From assembly GCA_015179125.1 (NCBI GenBank), contig WHVA01000026.1, forward strand, positions 186,001 through 250,000: a stretch of 64,000 nucleotides of DNA, written 5' to 3'. The notes under the pieces are model-generated. The model saw only the letters and a program-made list of their open reading frames with translations. It made no database searches and had not been told where the DNA came from. The position numbers and the translations under genes were made by a program. Positions 1 to 10,799 of this stretch are shown here, in pieces; position 1 is the stretch's first letter; each line of letters opens with the position of its first letter. This stretch comes from Gautieria morchelliformis (lineage: Eukaryota > Basidiomycota > Agaricomycetes > Gomphales > Gomphaceae).

Positions 1-896
1 TTCCCTGGAGGACCGCCCTCTGCCAGGGACACGGCGCACGACGCCACGAAGCCTCCGCTAATTGCTTACCCATCTCCCCTAGCCCGTATTCGTCGCCAGA
101 TTCGTTCCGGGATCCTACCACCGCGGCCTTTTACGGCCCTGTCAGATTCCTTCCCATCATCATTGTCGACCACATGGTCCACCACCCATTGTACTTCCTA
201 CATACCAGATGCCCTAATATTTTGATCTACACCGCCTGTCCTATATCCCTGCACATCCAATAACCCTGGTCAAAAAAGATTGTCAATTGATTGCCGCACC
301 CCACAGATTGTGGGCGTAACCCTGTCTCACCATCTTCCCTCGGAATACACTTTTTTTGATCGCTGTGGGAGGCAACATAATCCACCCTGCACCGACAAAT
401 GACTTTGGAGTCATCACCAGCTAAGATCGACACTCTCTGCACCGTTACGCATTGAAGAAACGAACTTGAAGACAAAAGGGCTTCTCCTTTTGCATGCCAA
501 GGCTCGGCGGAGCATTCATGCTCTCGATCATAAGCAGTGAAAAAGGGTCGTCAGGGTTTTCTAGGGTACCCTTAGATCCCGCGATTGCGGTTCGAACCGT
601 ATACGATGTAATTCATACTCTAAACTCACTTAGTAGTTTGATAGCGATCGTTCGCGTCAGAGCACTGTGCCGCTGTGCGACGCGCAAGTCGATTTCCACA
701 TTTCGGCCGATTCGCTGAGACATCTCTCGGCTGATTACATCAAGTGCTGATGCATCCCACGGTACACCTGAGGAGCTCAAAAAGCTCTTGGTGAAGCATG
801 CGCGAGAATTTATCTCTTCCACAATCCGGTCAAACCGGGCACATACGGGCCAGGCACTATGCCGCCGCTAGTCCAACATGGGATCAGAAGGCTGAA

Positions 897-977
897 CGGT
901 TAACACGTGTTAACCGCTCAGATTTGATGACCATATAAACGTTTGACAGGAGTCAACGTTTATATGGTCATCAAATC
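897..977. repeat. Adjacent perfect palindrome and hairpin
   Basis: Positions 897-916 form a perfect 20-bp palindrome centred on CACGTG. Four bases later, 921-947 and 952-977 form a near-perfect inverted repeat (27- and 26-base arms, one unpaired A, 4-base loop). No tRNA or transposase sequence accompanies them. They could be a recombination relic, a MITE-like remnant or a regulatory site. Confidence 0.85.
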
Positions 978-1649
978 AGGAGCACTTTCGAGAGCGTGGG
1001 CAGTGGGTGGCACTCATGTGTTACGATGACGGCTGTGGTGCCTTGACCATACTTTGGAAGCCAAACTTGTGGTGCCCTCTTGTGGTTCTATCGAGTGGTA
1101 TCAGCGATAAGACGAAATCAATTGTATACTCGACTGCTATTTAGAAACGTGAAGTGCTGATGCGGAAGGATGTAACTCGGATCCGGCCGCGGCACGCCTC
1201 GATGTATAGTGGCATAAACAATATCAGAGAGCACAGGGCAGGGTGTCGGCGCAATACTGGCGTGTTCTGTCGAAGGGTTAACATTCATCAGGATGATTTA
1301 TCATTTTGTTCAATTGTTATACAGGCAAGCATTCTAGTATGCTGCGCACCACTTGTAAGGCTTGCTGCTTGTTGGAATGCGCTGCAGTGAAGGACTACGG
1401 ACGGTTTGGAGAAGGCTTGTTAGACTTGTCATCATAATCGGAGTTTACTATGTGTCACTGATGTTCATCAAAATTTCCATTTGTTAGACGCGCTTCTGGC
1501 TTTCCATCACGTGATCCATCGCGTCACGTCCATTCCCACAAGTAGCCACAAACAGTCATCTATTATAAACGTCGTGTTGTGCTCTACCCAGTTTTTTCTT
1601 CTTATCTCCTGGATCATATATCGGAGCTGACTGCCCTATTTAAAAGACG

Positions 1650-1680
1650 GTCAACAACTTACTCAATAAAAGTTGTTGAC
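1650..1680. repeat. Short hairpin
   Basis: The arms GTCAACAACTT (1650-1660) and AAGTTGTTGAC (1670-1680) are exact reverse complements with a 9-base loop. No gene is recognised nearby, so no function is proposed. Confidence 0.7.
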
Positions 1681-3872
1681 TGTAGTATTTTTAAGTTCCC
1701 ACTCATTGTCGATACATTTGGCTGGTCTCCAATGCTAAACCGACTCAGCGAACCGTAGGCTCCCCATGATGTTATTCGGCGTCTTGGATCGGATGTCATT
1801 GGTAACAGACGAGTTCAAGTTCGGTCCTACCCGGCAAGCTGTAGGTCGCCCGGACACTAAAACAACAAAAGACTGGGATCAGATACACTGTCGCCCTACA
1901 ATTACGCGTGCTCGTCGCCGATTAGCATAAAATATTTGTAGAATGTTTCATATTTATTGTTTATTGTGTTCTCAGGGGCAGATCAACTCTCCGAATTAAC
2001 CGGGCCGGCAGAAAAGTGGCACACTAATGCGTAGTTCTTGTATATAGGGGGGGGGGGCTCTACAATTTTTCAGGCTTTGCATGAGCTATACTTTTTCAAG
2101 GGGGATTACTATATTCTAGACTCACAAGCTGTCAGGTCACCGGCGGCCCGTCACCGCTGCCGGCATAGATGGCCCAGAAAGTATTCGGAGAAGGGTTGCG
2201 TCTTCGACGCCCCGTTTCTATCTCCATTTCGACGTTTCTGGAAAGGTAGATCCGGGGGAGCGCTAAGAATGGCGATACCATCGGGAACTACCGAATCGTA
2301 CCAATCGAGTGATCAGTGGTGACGCACCGAGCGCCGAGACTAGTCGTAAACCCCCCTCGTTACTTCGGATCAGTAGGTTCAATCAATCTGTACAAAGATT
2401 GCACAGCTCGGCCGTAACTGACCTCGCAGTGCCACAAATTCACCAACTTTTGCAGCAGTCAAGTTTGTCAGTATCAAAGACATTTTTAGGAAGAAAAAAA
2501 ACACTAGGACAGTCCAATTGTGTAGCAGACATGTCCGTTGCGTTGATAGCAGACCAGAGAGGGAAAATGTCGCGTAGGGCCACGTTTATTCATGTCTTCC
2601 ACGATATCTCCCTACGTTCTTGAAGGTGGCACCCTCAAAGGCCTTGCTACCTTTCAATGTTCATAGTGACCTCCCGTCCTTGAAATTTAGTAAACATACA
2701 CTCCATTTCCATCGAAGAACACCCGAACAGTCAGGGTGTTTCTTGCTGACCGCCTTGACGAGTCTCAGTGTCTCAGTATCCCAAATTAATGGGCAAGTTA
2801 GAAAATATATCGGTTTGGAGTATGTGAAGTCGCTGAAAATAAGCCCTTCAAGACAAGTACATGATTAGAGGAAGCGACACGCATGTACTAAGCAATAAGT
2901 ACTGACTTGATCCAAAGAATACGACGGACGAAGTTGATTCCGGGTCAAATCTGGGCTTTTGGTTGAGGAAAACACCTGTCTATGCTGCGGAAGGCGAAAA
3001 GCGCATGCGAAACACAATTCCATGGTTACCTGATTGATAAAGGTCGAATAGGATGTGTCTTGCCTCGGCAGTTGGCCTGCAAACCAGGTTTTTGACAATA
3101 TACAACACCACGCTTGAACTCCCTTTTTCGCAGTGACCGCATAAGGGCGAACCGGGGACCTCCTATCATATGCAACATACTCCGTCCTGGACTGATATCA
3201 TAGCCAAGAATCAGTTACGATAGGGTACTAACCAAGTAGGGTCATTCGATGCTCTGCCACCGCCGGCGGCCATAAAATCTGTCCCATCGATGAGGAGGGC
3301 AAACACCTGTAGAGTCGTTCATGGCACTGAGGTTAAAGAGGTTAAGTAATCATATATATTGGCCATAGTCATTCATATTCTCGTCCATGAATCACCAAAT
3401 GGAATGATGTTCTTCACTGGACAAAGAGAACCCCGAGTTGACGTTACTGTAATATAGGGCGAAGACGGCATCCAAGTACATATGCCAGGTGTTTACAGTT
3501 GTGACGTCCGAGTCCGCCAGACTTCTCTTGCAAAAGAGAAACGTAGCTGTAAGACCACACTAAGAGCTAGCGTGGCAGGAGTGTGAACATGGTCGATAAT
3601 TGACACGCCGCACATCGGCCAAATTATCATTCTTTGCATGGTTAGCAGAGGATGCATCGATGATGGTGCGAGTCACGAGCAGGTCGACGGACCGCTAGTT
3701 GATGCCGTTCCGAAGCTATTCAATCATTATAGTGGGAATATTATAGGTGGACAATTACGGATCCAACAGATGGCTACAGAGCGCATTGACAAGAACGACC
3801 TGTAAGGTCTCAGCACACATTGTGTAAATATGTAAAGGTCCTACATTTATATAAGGAAACTCTTGATTACTT

Positions 3873-5830
3873 CTAAACTTCCCCAGGTTTGACCGCAAGT
3901 AGCACACAATGCTGACCGCCGGCACCAGCCATTTCCACCTTCCAACCGTCCAGAGCCTTACTCTTGACCCTAGATGGCACCGGTTGAGCCTCAGTATCAG
4001 GTCCCAGGCCAAGTTCGCAGCCATTTCCGGAACCCCAGCTGTAGGCATTCCCGTCTCGAGAAATGGCCAAGTTATGCCGCGTACCTGCGGATAAATGCGC
4101 GATTGGATTAATGGGAGGGTTACTGATCATGTCGGCAGAGAACGATGGAAGAGGGGGGTTGTTATCATCCGCAGTGGGAGGAGGCGGAAACAGGATAGGT
4201 ACCGGCTCAGGGATGAATTCATCAACGACTGTAGGTATCGTAGGAGCCTCTCCATCTGCATTAGTGGAGGTATCCGTTTCTTTGGCTTCTTTAGCCGCTT
4301 TTTCTATTGCTTCTCTAGCAGCATCTTTGCGCGTTGCGAGCTCCTTCATAGCAGGGTGGTCATCTGCGAGACCCACCTCGCGACCGTCGCATCGTCCGCA
4401 CCCCCAAACGCTCCCATCATCGAGCAGGAATAGGGAGTGATGATCCCCACCACTAATCTGAACTACCTTCCGTCCTCCCAACTTTGCCGGGTGGAGTGCA
4501 TCCACTTCAGTGGGCTGCCATATGATGTCCTCATCACCACCCCTGTCTTCGCTGACACCTGTTTGTTTCAAGCTGTTCAAACCCCAAGCGAATACGATTC
4601 CTTTGGCATTTACGGCAAAGCTGTGATAGTTTCCCGTTCCGATAAGGACTATATTCCGCAATGCCAGCCGTTCGGGAGAGAGGCCATTGACTTTGCGACG
4701 CTCAATGATTCTGCGGCCAAGTTGGGCGGCTTGACCAGAACCCCAAGTATAGACATGTCCAGCAGTCGTAAGGGCAACAACGTGATCTGTGCCGCAGACG
4801 ACTGAAACAAACTGGTACGGGGTCAGAGCGGGGATCGGGAGTGGCGTTATTTGAGTTTTCGAAGAGCCTGGTTTACCGTCAAAACCCAGCAAACCATCCG
4901 AGGACTACATGAGCGGCATATGATCATAGGATTGAGGCCTTGAAAACACGAATGCTCACCCGAAAGCTACCCCATACTCGAAGATCACCCTCATGACCCA
5001 GTGCTACACTTACACTGTCACCAGCTGAGACAGCTACAGCGCGAAAATTTTCATCAACAAGCGTTTGAATGACCATAGGCTGAGTTTCGAGAATTTCAGC
5101 TTCAAGAGTTTCTTTTGGATTGTCCGGATCCGGAACATCAGCGGTGGGTCTGCCTAGTGACGCATTGTCATTAATACCCCATGACCAGACCTGCAACAAT
5201 CTAATAAGTACAACATTAAAAGCAGTGCTAACATAGCTTTACCTTTCCCGCTTCATCTATTGCCAAGGTGTGCATGCCACCAGCGCAAATTTTCTCCACA
5301 CCTGCACCTTCGGAGCCCAGAATATCACCTTTAGCTGCTGTCTCAAACCATGCGTGTAACCTCGGGCGAGATATCTCTCCCAGTGTTTCTGTGCCCAAGC
5401 CAAATTGTCCAAAATCACCCGTGCCAAATACGAAACACAGGCGAGCTGGTCGTGGGTGAGAGGCGGGCTGCTGAAGCTCATTGATCGCTTTGGTTCTTGA
5501 GCCACGAGCGAGATTCAGAGCCACTTGTTCTTTAACAGTTCCATCTGCAGTGGCTCTTGCAATCTTTGGTGGTCGACCACGCTTGCGTGGTGCCGTTTTA
5601 TCGTCACCATCGGTTAGGTTCTGGGCTACATTTTCCTTGGTGGGTTCCTTGTCCGTAGCCGGCGCGTTCTTTGCAGGTCGCCCGCGTTTGCGTGGTGGAG
5701 CCTTCTCGTCCTCGCCACCTGCTGCTATTGAAGCAGCACGCTTGCGGGAGTTTGATACTGGCTTTGCAGGGGGTTTATTCTCAGGGGGAACAGACCTGAG
5801 ACGGGAGGCTGCTCTCGATGTTGGAGGCAT
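3873..5830 (-). CDS. RCC1-family Ran guanine-nucleotide exchange factor
   Basis: Three exons (5830-5243, 5190-4960, 4904-3873) join in phase through 52- and 55-bp introns to give 616 residues. RCC1 blades are seen as repeated GxxHTLAI/VWSWG-type motifs (for example KVWSWGINDNASLG across the first splice). The C-terminal half has GTRHNLAISRDGNAYSWG. RCC1 proteins form a seven-bladed propeller that loads GTP on Ran at chromatin, driving nuclear transport and spindle assembly. The N-terminal tail (about residues 20-110) is basic and carries two AT-hook-like motifs, RKRGRPAK and RKRGRPPK, which fits chromatin binding. A Lys/Glu-rich then Pro-rich insert of roughly 85 residues lies between late blades. 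The start is the first ATG, 91 bp from the divergent PHS1 start. Family assignment is firm; identity as the single Ran GEF (Pim1/Srm1 orthologue) is inferred. Confidence 0.92.
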
Positions 5831-5921
5831 GTTTGTTCACCGCGAAACAAAGAACGCGTCTAAGGTTGGTTCGCGTCTAGTTGGTGATGTTTGGTTCTCC
5901 GCCACAGACTGCGTTCCAAAT
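5831..5921. promoter_or_regulatory. Shared divergent promoter, RCC1/PHS1
   Basis: Only 91 bp separate the two inferred start codons, which point away from each other, so 5' leaders and core promoters must lie here or overlap the coding sequence. No clear TATA box is seen. Function is inferred from position only. Confidence 0.5.
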
Positions 5922-6896
5922 ATGACTCACAACGAGAAATCCAAAAGATCTGGTAAATGCGAGGGAGGTCTCGAAGTTATCCTTTTGACACCTTTTTCAG
6001 GTTCTGGCTCAACAGCTGTTCGCCGTTATCTGGTTGCTTATAATGTTTTGTCGGCCTTGGGGTGGTCGTATGTCTTTTTCATGGCGTCGAAACATCTTTC
6101 AGGTCTCACCCATCAATATCGTGCCGTGACCCCTTCCGCTTCACCAGTTGCAACGTCTGGTTTAAAGCGCATCCTTGGCTCAATACCTTACATCAAAACG
6201 AGCGCTCCTGTGACGACGCAAACCCCTTCACAAATACCGCCAATGCTCCTTCCCGTTTTTGACCGTGCTAAGTCAACGTTTGCAGCCGTTGGCTGGCAGA
6301 CAGCCGTGGTGCAGTCTTTCGCGGCACTTGAGGTTGTCCACTCGTTATTAGGATGGGTGAGAAGCCCAGTATTAACGACAGCCATGCAAGTTGCGAGCAG
6401 ATTGATCTTAGTCTGGGGAATAGCAGAACGGTTTGAAGCTGTGAGCTGGCATTTTTTTGTCAGCACCATCTTTTCACCTAAACTGTTTAGGCCCGAGTTA
6501 ATCCAATATACACGTCCATGATATTAGCATGGTCCATCACGGAGATCATTCGCTATTTCTTTTATGCAGCCAACAGGCTTCAATTGGAACCTCGTTGGCT
6601 CTTGTGGCTTCGCTATAACACTTTCTATGTCCTTTATCCTCTTGGGGCAGGTTCAGAGGCTGCTCTGATATTTTCGACATTGCCATCCCATCGGGCATGG
6701 GATACCTGGGACTATGGCAGAGCGGTTATGTTCCTCATATGGTGGCCTGGTACGCATCCTCATTCCACAGCTATAGTTTTTTCTGAGTGTTATTGCATAA
6801 GGCCTCTACATAATGTATACTTACATGATAAAGCAACGCAGGAAGGTTTTAGGGAGCAGAACATCCAACCATTCCAAAAGCATGAAGGTCACCTAA
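5922..6896 (+). CDS. PHS1: Very-long-chain (3R)-3-hydroxyacyl-CoA dehydratase
   Basis: Four exons (5922-5952, 6001-6440, 6491-6749, 6802-6896) close in phase and encode 274 residues. The protein is the multi-pass ER dehydratase of the fatty-acid elongase cycle (PTPLA/Phs1 family), which removes water from 3-hydroxyacyl-CoA to give trans-2-enoyl-CoA for sphingolipid and very-long-chain fatty-acid synthesis. Family landmarks are YLVAYNVLSALGWSY (TM1), LEVVHSLLGWVRSP, and ITEIIRYFFYA followed by FYVLYPLGAGSE. In the last motif the Tyr and Glu spaced seven apart match the known catalytic pair. The C-terminus ends MYTYMIKQRRKVLGS, typical of the family. A loop of about 40 residues between TM1 and TM2 is longer than in yeast. 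The 31-bp first exon is short, but reading through the 48-bp intron would also stay open, so retention would add 16 residues. Confidence 0.93.
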
Positions 6897-7024
6897 AACG
6901 CCGGATCACCATGATATCTAATGTAGCCATTTATGTTGACACTGGGTATATCACCGTAGTGTAGAAATGAGTAGATGGGAAGCGTCCTGTACCATACATT
7001 ATGTTAACTGAGGATCTTTTGGAC

Positions 7025-7096
7025 TCTCAGGTAGTATAGAGGTTAGTATTCGCGCTTGTCACGCGCGAGACCGGGGTTCGATTCCCCGCCTGAGAG
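7025..7096 (+). tRNA. tRNA-Asp (GTC)
   Basis: A 72-base cloverleaf is visible. The acceptor stem TCTCAGG pairs with CCTGAGA, the anticodon stem is CGCGC/GCGCG, and the loop TTGTCAC puts GTC at 7058-7060. The T arm carries GGTTCGATTCC (the B box) and the A box is TAGTATAGAGG. There is no intron. A T-run directly downstream fits an RNA polymerase III terminator. Confidence 0.97.
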
Positions 7097-7098
7097 TA

Positions 7099-7108
7099 TT
7101 TTTTTTTT
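7099..7108 (+). terminator. RNA polymerase III terminator
   Basis: A run of ten T residues starts three bases after the tRNA-Asp discriminator base, as expected for Pol III termination. Confidence 0.85.
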
Positions 7109-8374
7109 GCACACACGGCTTCTGGATCTTAAACTCGGTTGGAGGTGAAGCTTCACCTATGGCCCACACCGGCTTTCTGGCATAGCACGAGTTATGCATA
7201 AACAGTAACCAAATACGTAAGTATATACACGGCAAGCTGTGATAACAATCTTTATTGCGCATTTCGAAGTCTGAATGGATTCCATCTGGCTCTGAGGCCT
7301 GCTTGCCGTGATCACCAGTCCCTTATCGGCTGAGCTGGTCCAACTCCTCAGTCGAATCTAAGTCAGCTGCCCTTATCTTCCAGTTTGTTTGCATGCAGGC
7401 CTTTGGTCTTCTACACTATTCAGTTTGCCATCGCTATCGCAGTCTAACCTCGTGCTATCGATCCGAGGTATTACATTCTTTCTCACCCTATCTCCCTTTA
7501 TCATTCATTTTAAATATACTCATCGAGGACGATCACTGATGTGGCAGGAAAAATAATTATGACTGGGACATCCAGGATTTCTCAATGGGAAGCTCCTCAG
7601 TTACAAAAGGTTGGGGTTCAATGAGATGTCTCCCTCACCCCGTGTTTCCCTCTTTTACTTAACACCTGCTACCCTGAAACGTCACCCATACCCTTTCACC
7701 ACATACTTATAAGGTGTGTACCGGCTCTAACATGCGTATGAGCCTTCACAACTATGCAGCTAACGTCCTCATGTACTACCAGCAATATGCCCCGTTGCAG
7801 CAATTCTGCCTGCACATACGCAAATCCTACACGAACGAAGGCTGCAAACGACCTTCGCTGTGGGGGAACCGTCAATGGCAAGCCTTGCACCGGCACGTAT
7901 ACGATCACGGCAGAACAGGCCCAGGTAACACAGAACAGACGCATGGGCATAATCTTGATCACCAAATAAGACAACTCAAGCTTTTGGCTTGTGGGTTTTG
8001 AACGTACGCGTTACATGCCATGCAGCTCGATGCTAATACGCTTCCAGAAACAAGGAGGACATGAAGATCAGCTTATGATTGCGGTTTCGCTGGAAGTGGG
8101 ACTGGGGGGAAGAGAAGTTAGGGATTTGTCTTTTAGTATATGTGCCCGCGAAATTATGCAGTTGACATATCACAATTTTGCTGTGAAATTTTAAGCGAAG
8201 ACTGGAGATCGACAACGACCTGAGACCAAGATTCACATTAATGTCGTCTCTGCGATGGCGGTTATATTGCGCGAAGGACGATCATACATATTCATGGGCT
8301 CCTCGGGCGATGCCATCTATGCATTGATCAAGTGCTATTGAGGATGTACACAGATTGTCCTAGCTACAGTGACT
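7109..8374. other. Intergenic region with no firm gene
   Basis: Between tRNA-Asp and the APH-like gene no domain-bearing frame is seen. The only candidate is the small Cys-rich frame at 7754-7969, listed separately. Confidence 0.5.
7754..7969 (+). CDS. Possible small Cys-rich protein
   Basis: A 71-codon frame reads MPRCSNSAC ... LRCGGTVNGKPCTGTYTI, with four cysteines in two pairs that could bind a metal. The Gly/Asn/Thr spacing looks more coding-like than its neighbours. A GTAACA after the codon pair GCC-CAG could be a splice donor, so the 3' end is uncertain. I do not recognise the family, and a competing frame overlaps it. Confidence 0.25.
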   Translation: MQLTSSCTTSNMPRCSNSACTYANPTRTKAANDLRCGGTVNGKPCTGTYTITAEQAQVTQNRRMGIILITK

Positions 8375-9978
8375 TTACTCATACTCTACAGAAGGTGGTA
8401 AGCCATGTAGAGTGAGGAACTCGTCAATTTGTTTGAATGCTGGATCAGGCTCTGGCCAATCGGTCCGCCAAGAAGCAATAGTCTCAGCTGTATTCTCCAA
8501 GGAACTCCATGCCGCACATCCCGCCCGAACCAATAAGGTAAGGCGAGATAAAAACCAGCCGATTTTAGCGTTAAAGGCAGAAAGACCAGGCGGGTATCTC
8601 TCCTTCAGAACATCATTCCATGCGTCGCGTAACTGATCCCACTCCAGCTCCTCAGCAGGTGAGCAGGGCTGGATTTCCTCTTCTCTGATAAATGTTAGAT
8701 CAAGCTCCCTTTGCCACTGCAGTGATACAAAATGAATAACAACTCTCAGATCGGTATTCGTATTCACTCACCCAAGGCCCAACATTGGCACCTTCCCAAT
8801 CTATCAATGCCATAACACGCGTCGGATCATTATAGTCCACTAAGATATTGTTCCTCGTCAGATCAGGATGTGAAAGCGAGAGGGGACACCACGAATCATC
8901 GCAGCGATCAATAAGCTTTACGTTCTCGATTAATGTCAGTATTCCCGAATAAAGCGCATGAAATGCAGAGATCGTCGAAGGAGAGACATCTTCAGCATTT
9001 CTGTCGCGACACGAGGATAGCGCGGCATCCGGATCATTTCTGAGCTCTTCCATATGATCTTCGATCCAAGACTTCATTTCATCGCGTGCGGTCTTCCAAG
9101 GACCCCTTCGAAGCCGAGGCGGCTCGAGCTGAACGGGTGGCGCAAGGGGGCCGATATCATATTGCTTCGTCTCCTTATTGATGAAAATGCTTCCAATCAT
9201 GGGGAACGATGTGGAGATCAGTTGAGCTTGGAAATCGGCAAGCTGTTGAACAATCCTCTTTCGGTCTTCGAATGTCAACATCGGATCGGACCAGACGTCG
9301 TGAAGCGGGCATCCTAAGATCTTCGAAAAAAGTTAAGCTTACGGTGTCCCCGATAACGCGATAGAAACAACAACACACTCTTTCCTCGATGATGTATGCT
9401 GCTCCAACTTCATTGTCGGGGTTTTCATCAAACGCAATCACCTCAGGAACAGGGATAGTTGTGTTTTCACGAACCCAACACAAGGTTGCAGCCTTTGGCA
9501 AGATTAATTGGTTTCACGGAAAGGAACAAACTGCACGATACCTCTGAGCTAACGCGGTTTCGACGCTGGTCTTCTGGGACGACGGATCCCCCCCCGAACG
9601 GCATATTTATACGAGCTATTACGTGCTTGGTATCGGGTTGAAAGGAGATATTAAATATCTGACAATATCAGTGGTCTCCGACTTGTTTAGAACACTGCTT
9701 CTTACTTGATTGAATCCACCTAGTGTCACAAGGCACTTCTGAGGCAGAATACTAGCGGCTAGAGAATGAGGACGCAAACCTTCGTATATCTTGTCTATTC
9801 CCGTGCAAGTACCACCTACCGCATTCTCAGTGATCCTTTGAAGTGCTGCCATGTTCAACCTGGCAGTCAGGGCGAAAGAATCATTTCTTTCAGACTCGGG
9901 AAGTCGCGTCATGTATTCAGCATGTTGTTTAGTTAGTTCCTCGATAGGTGGGATGGCTCTAGCAAGAGGGTGAGACAT
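8375..9978 (-). CDS. Aminoglycoside-phosphotransferase-like kinase (APH/CHK fold)
   Basis: The supported exons are 9978-9780, 9719-9706 (only 14 nt), 9658-9542, 9492 onward to about 9360, 9313-8772 and 8716-8375. Together they give the classic APH order: GGFNQIFNI (glycine-rich loop), HVIARINMPFG (ATP-binding Lys/Arg strand), SSEAATLCWVRENTTIPVPE, SHPDLTRNNILVD (catalytic loop) and ALIDWEGANVGP (metal-binding Asp). Fungal members are usually annotated as uncharacterised small-molecule kinases; the substrate is unknown. The junction between the fourth and fifth coding blocks does not close in phase with any GT-AG pair. Either a GC-AG intron starting near 9363 or a one-base indel is needed, so the gene may be broken. 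The start at 9978 is chosen over 10035 because the downstream sequence is the first that looks like an APH N-terminal tail. Confidence 0.75.
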
Positions 9979-10799
9979 ATCTCCAGCGGGTAAGAATGTC
10001 AGGGTGCAAAGAGATATGTACTGTAGGTATCCCACTGCATCAAAACTTTGGTTAGCTCTAGATCGCTTATAGGCTTATGTAAGTAAGTACCTATCTTGGG
10101 TCGTTTCCATCTCTTCCAACATCGTCTTGCTGCATGGACACGAAAAATCTGTCGCCGGATGGAAACTACCGGCCGCAGTACCTGGGTTAATCAGCTTGAG
10201 CTAAGGGCTTGGGACGAAACCTCCGTCTCCTGACTAACTCACCACCCAGCCGTAACACTTCCCGCTGGTGGGTCACGAGTGCTGTAGTGGCCTCTAGCGG
10301 ATGGCTAAAGGCACCGTTCACGCGCACAGACCGTTCACTCCCACTAGGCACAGGCTCAGAAGTAGTGACTCCTAAACAGAACTGGAAGGGTGAGCGGTCG
10401 GGGTAGCGGTATCTTCCTGATGAGAGCTTTCGTCGGCTCGAAATCGCTGCACACCCGTCTCCCCTAGCAACCCTCTTCCCTACCTGGCAGGAAGCCCAAT
10501 CTTAGGAGACGGTTGCCCGCGGTAGGTGCAAAGGTTGCGGTCTGCCCAGCGGCGCTCTGTTGGACGCAGCGGCCTGCGGCTTCGCTTGCAGGCAGCATAG
10601 CTAAAACCTTGCATGGACGTGTACATTATAATCCTAGCTACCCTAAGCATAGTAGTTCAGCAATGCGCGGCCTAAACCCCAAGCCGGCCCCGCGCACCAC
10701 GATCCATATCTGCACACAATTAGGCGTCATCGTTGAACGTTGACGGTGAGCGATCAGGTGTGCACCTCGTCTGAATAGTACATAGGTTCTATGTCTTGT
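9979..10799. other. Unassigned tract, partly GC-rich
   Basis: From about 10140 to 10760 the sequence is richer in G and C than the flanking intergenic DNA, and its frames (up to 76 codons) show no domain and no coherent splicing. Possible explanations are a decayed repeat, an organellar or ribosomal fragment, or a non-coding RNA; none can be shown here. Confidence 0.4.

Larger units (their letters stand above)
1..3872. other. Gene-poor region, no convincing gene
   Basis: Only short reading frames (under about 105 codons) occur, on both strands, none with a recognisable domain or a consistent set of splice sites. The stretch contains an 11-base G run at 2047-2057, the palindromes at 897-977 and a small hairpin at 1650-1680, which are listed separately. 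It may be promoter and downstream sequence of genes outside the window or decayed repeat DNA; I cannot tell which. Confidence 0.6.

Noticed and set aside
577-600. B-box-like GGTTCGAACC suggesting a second tRNA
   Set aside because: No A box, acceptor stem or anticodon arm can be folded around it.
5481-5830. Open frame on the plus strand opposite the RCC1 first exon, continuous with PHS1
   Set aside because: It is the antisense shadow of the basic RCC1 tail; PHS1 has a better start at 5922 with a clean first intron.
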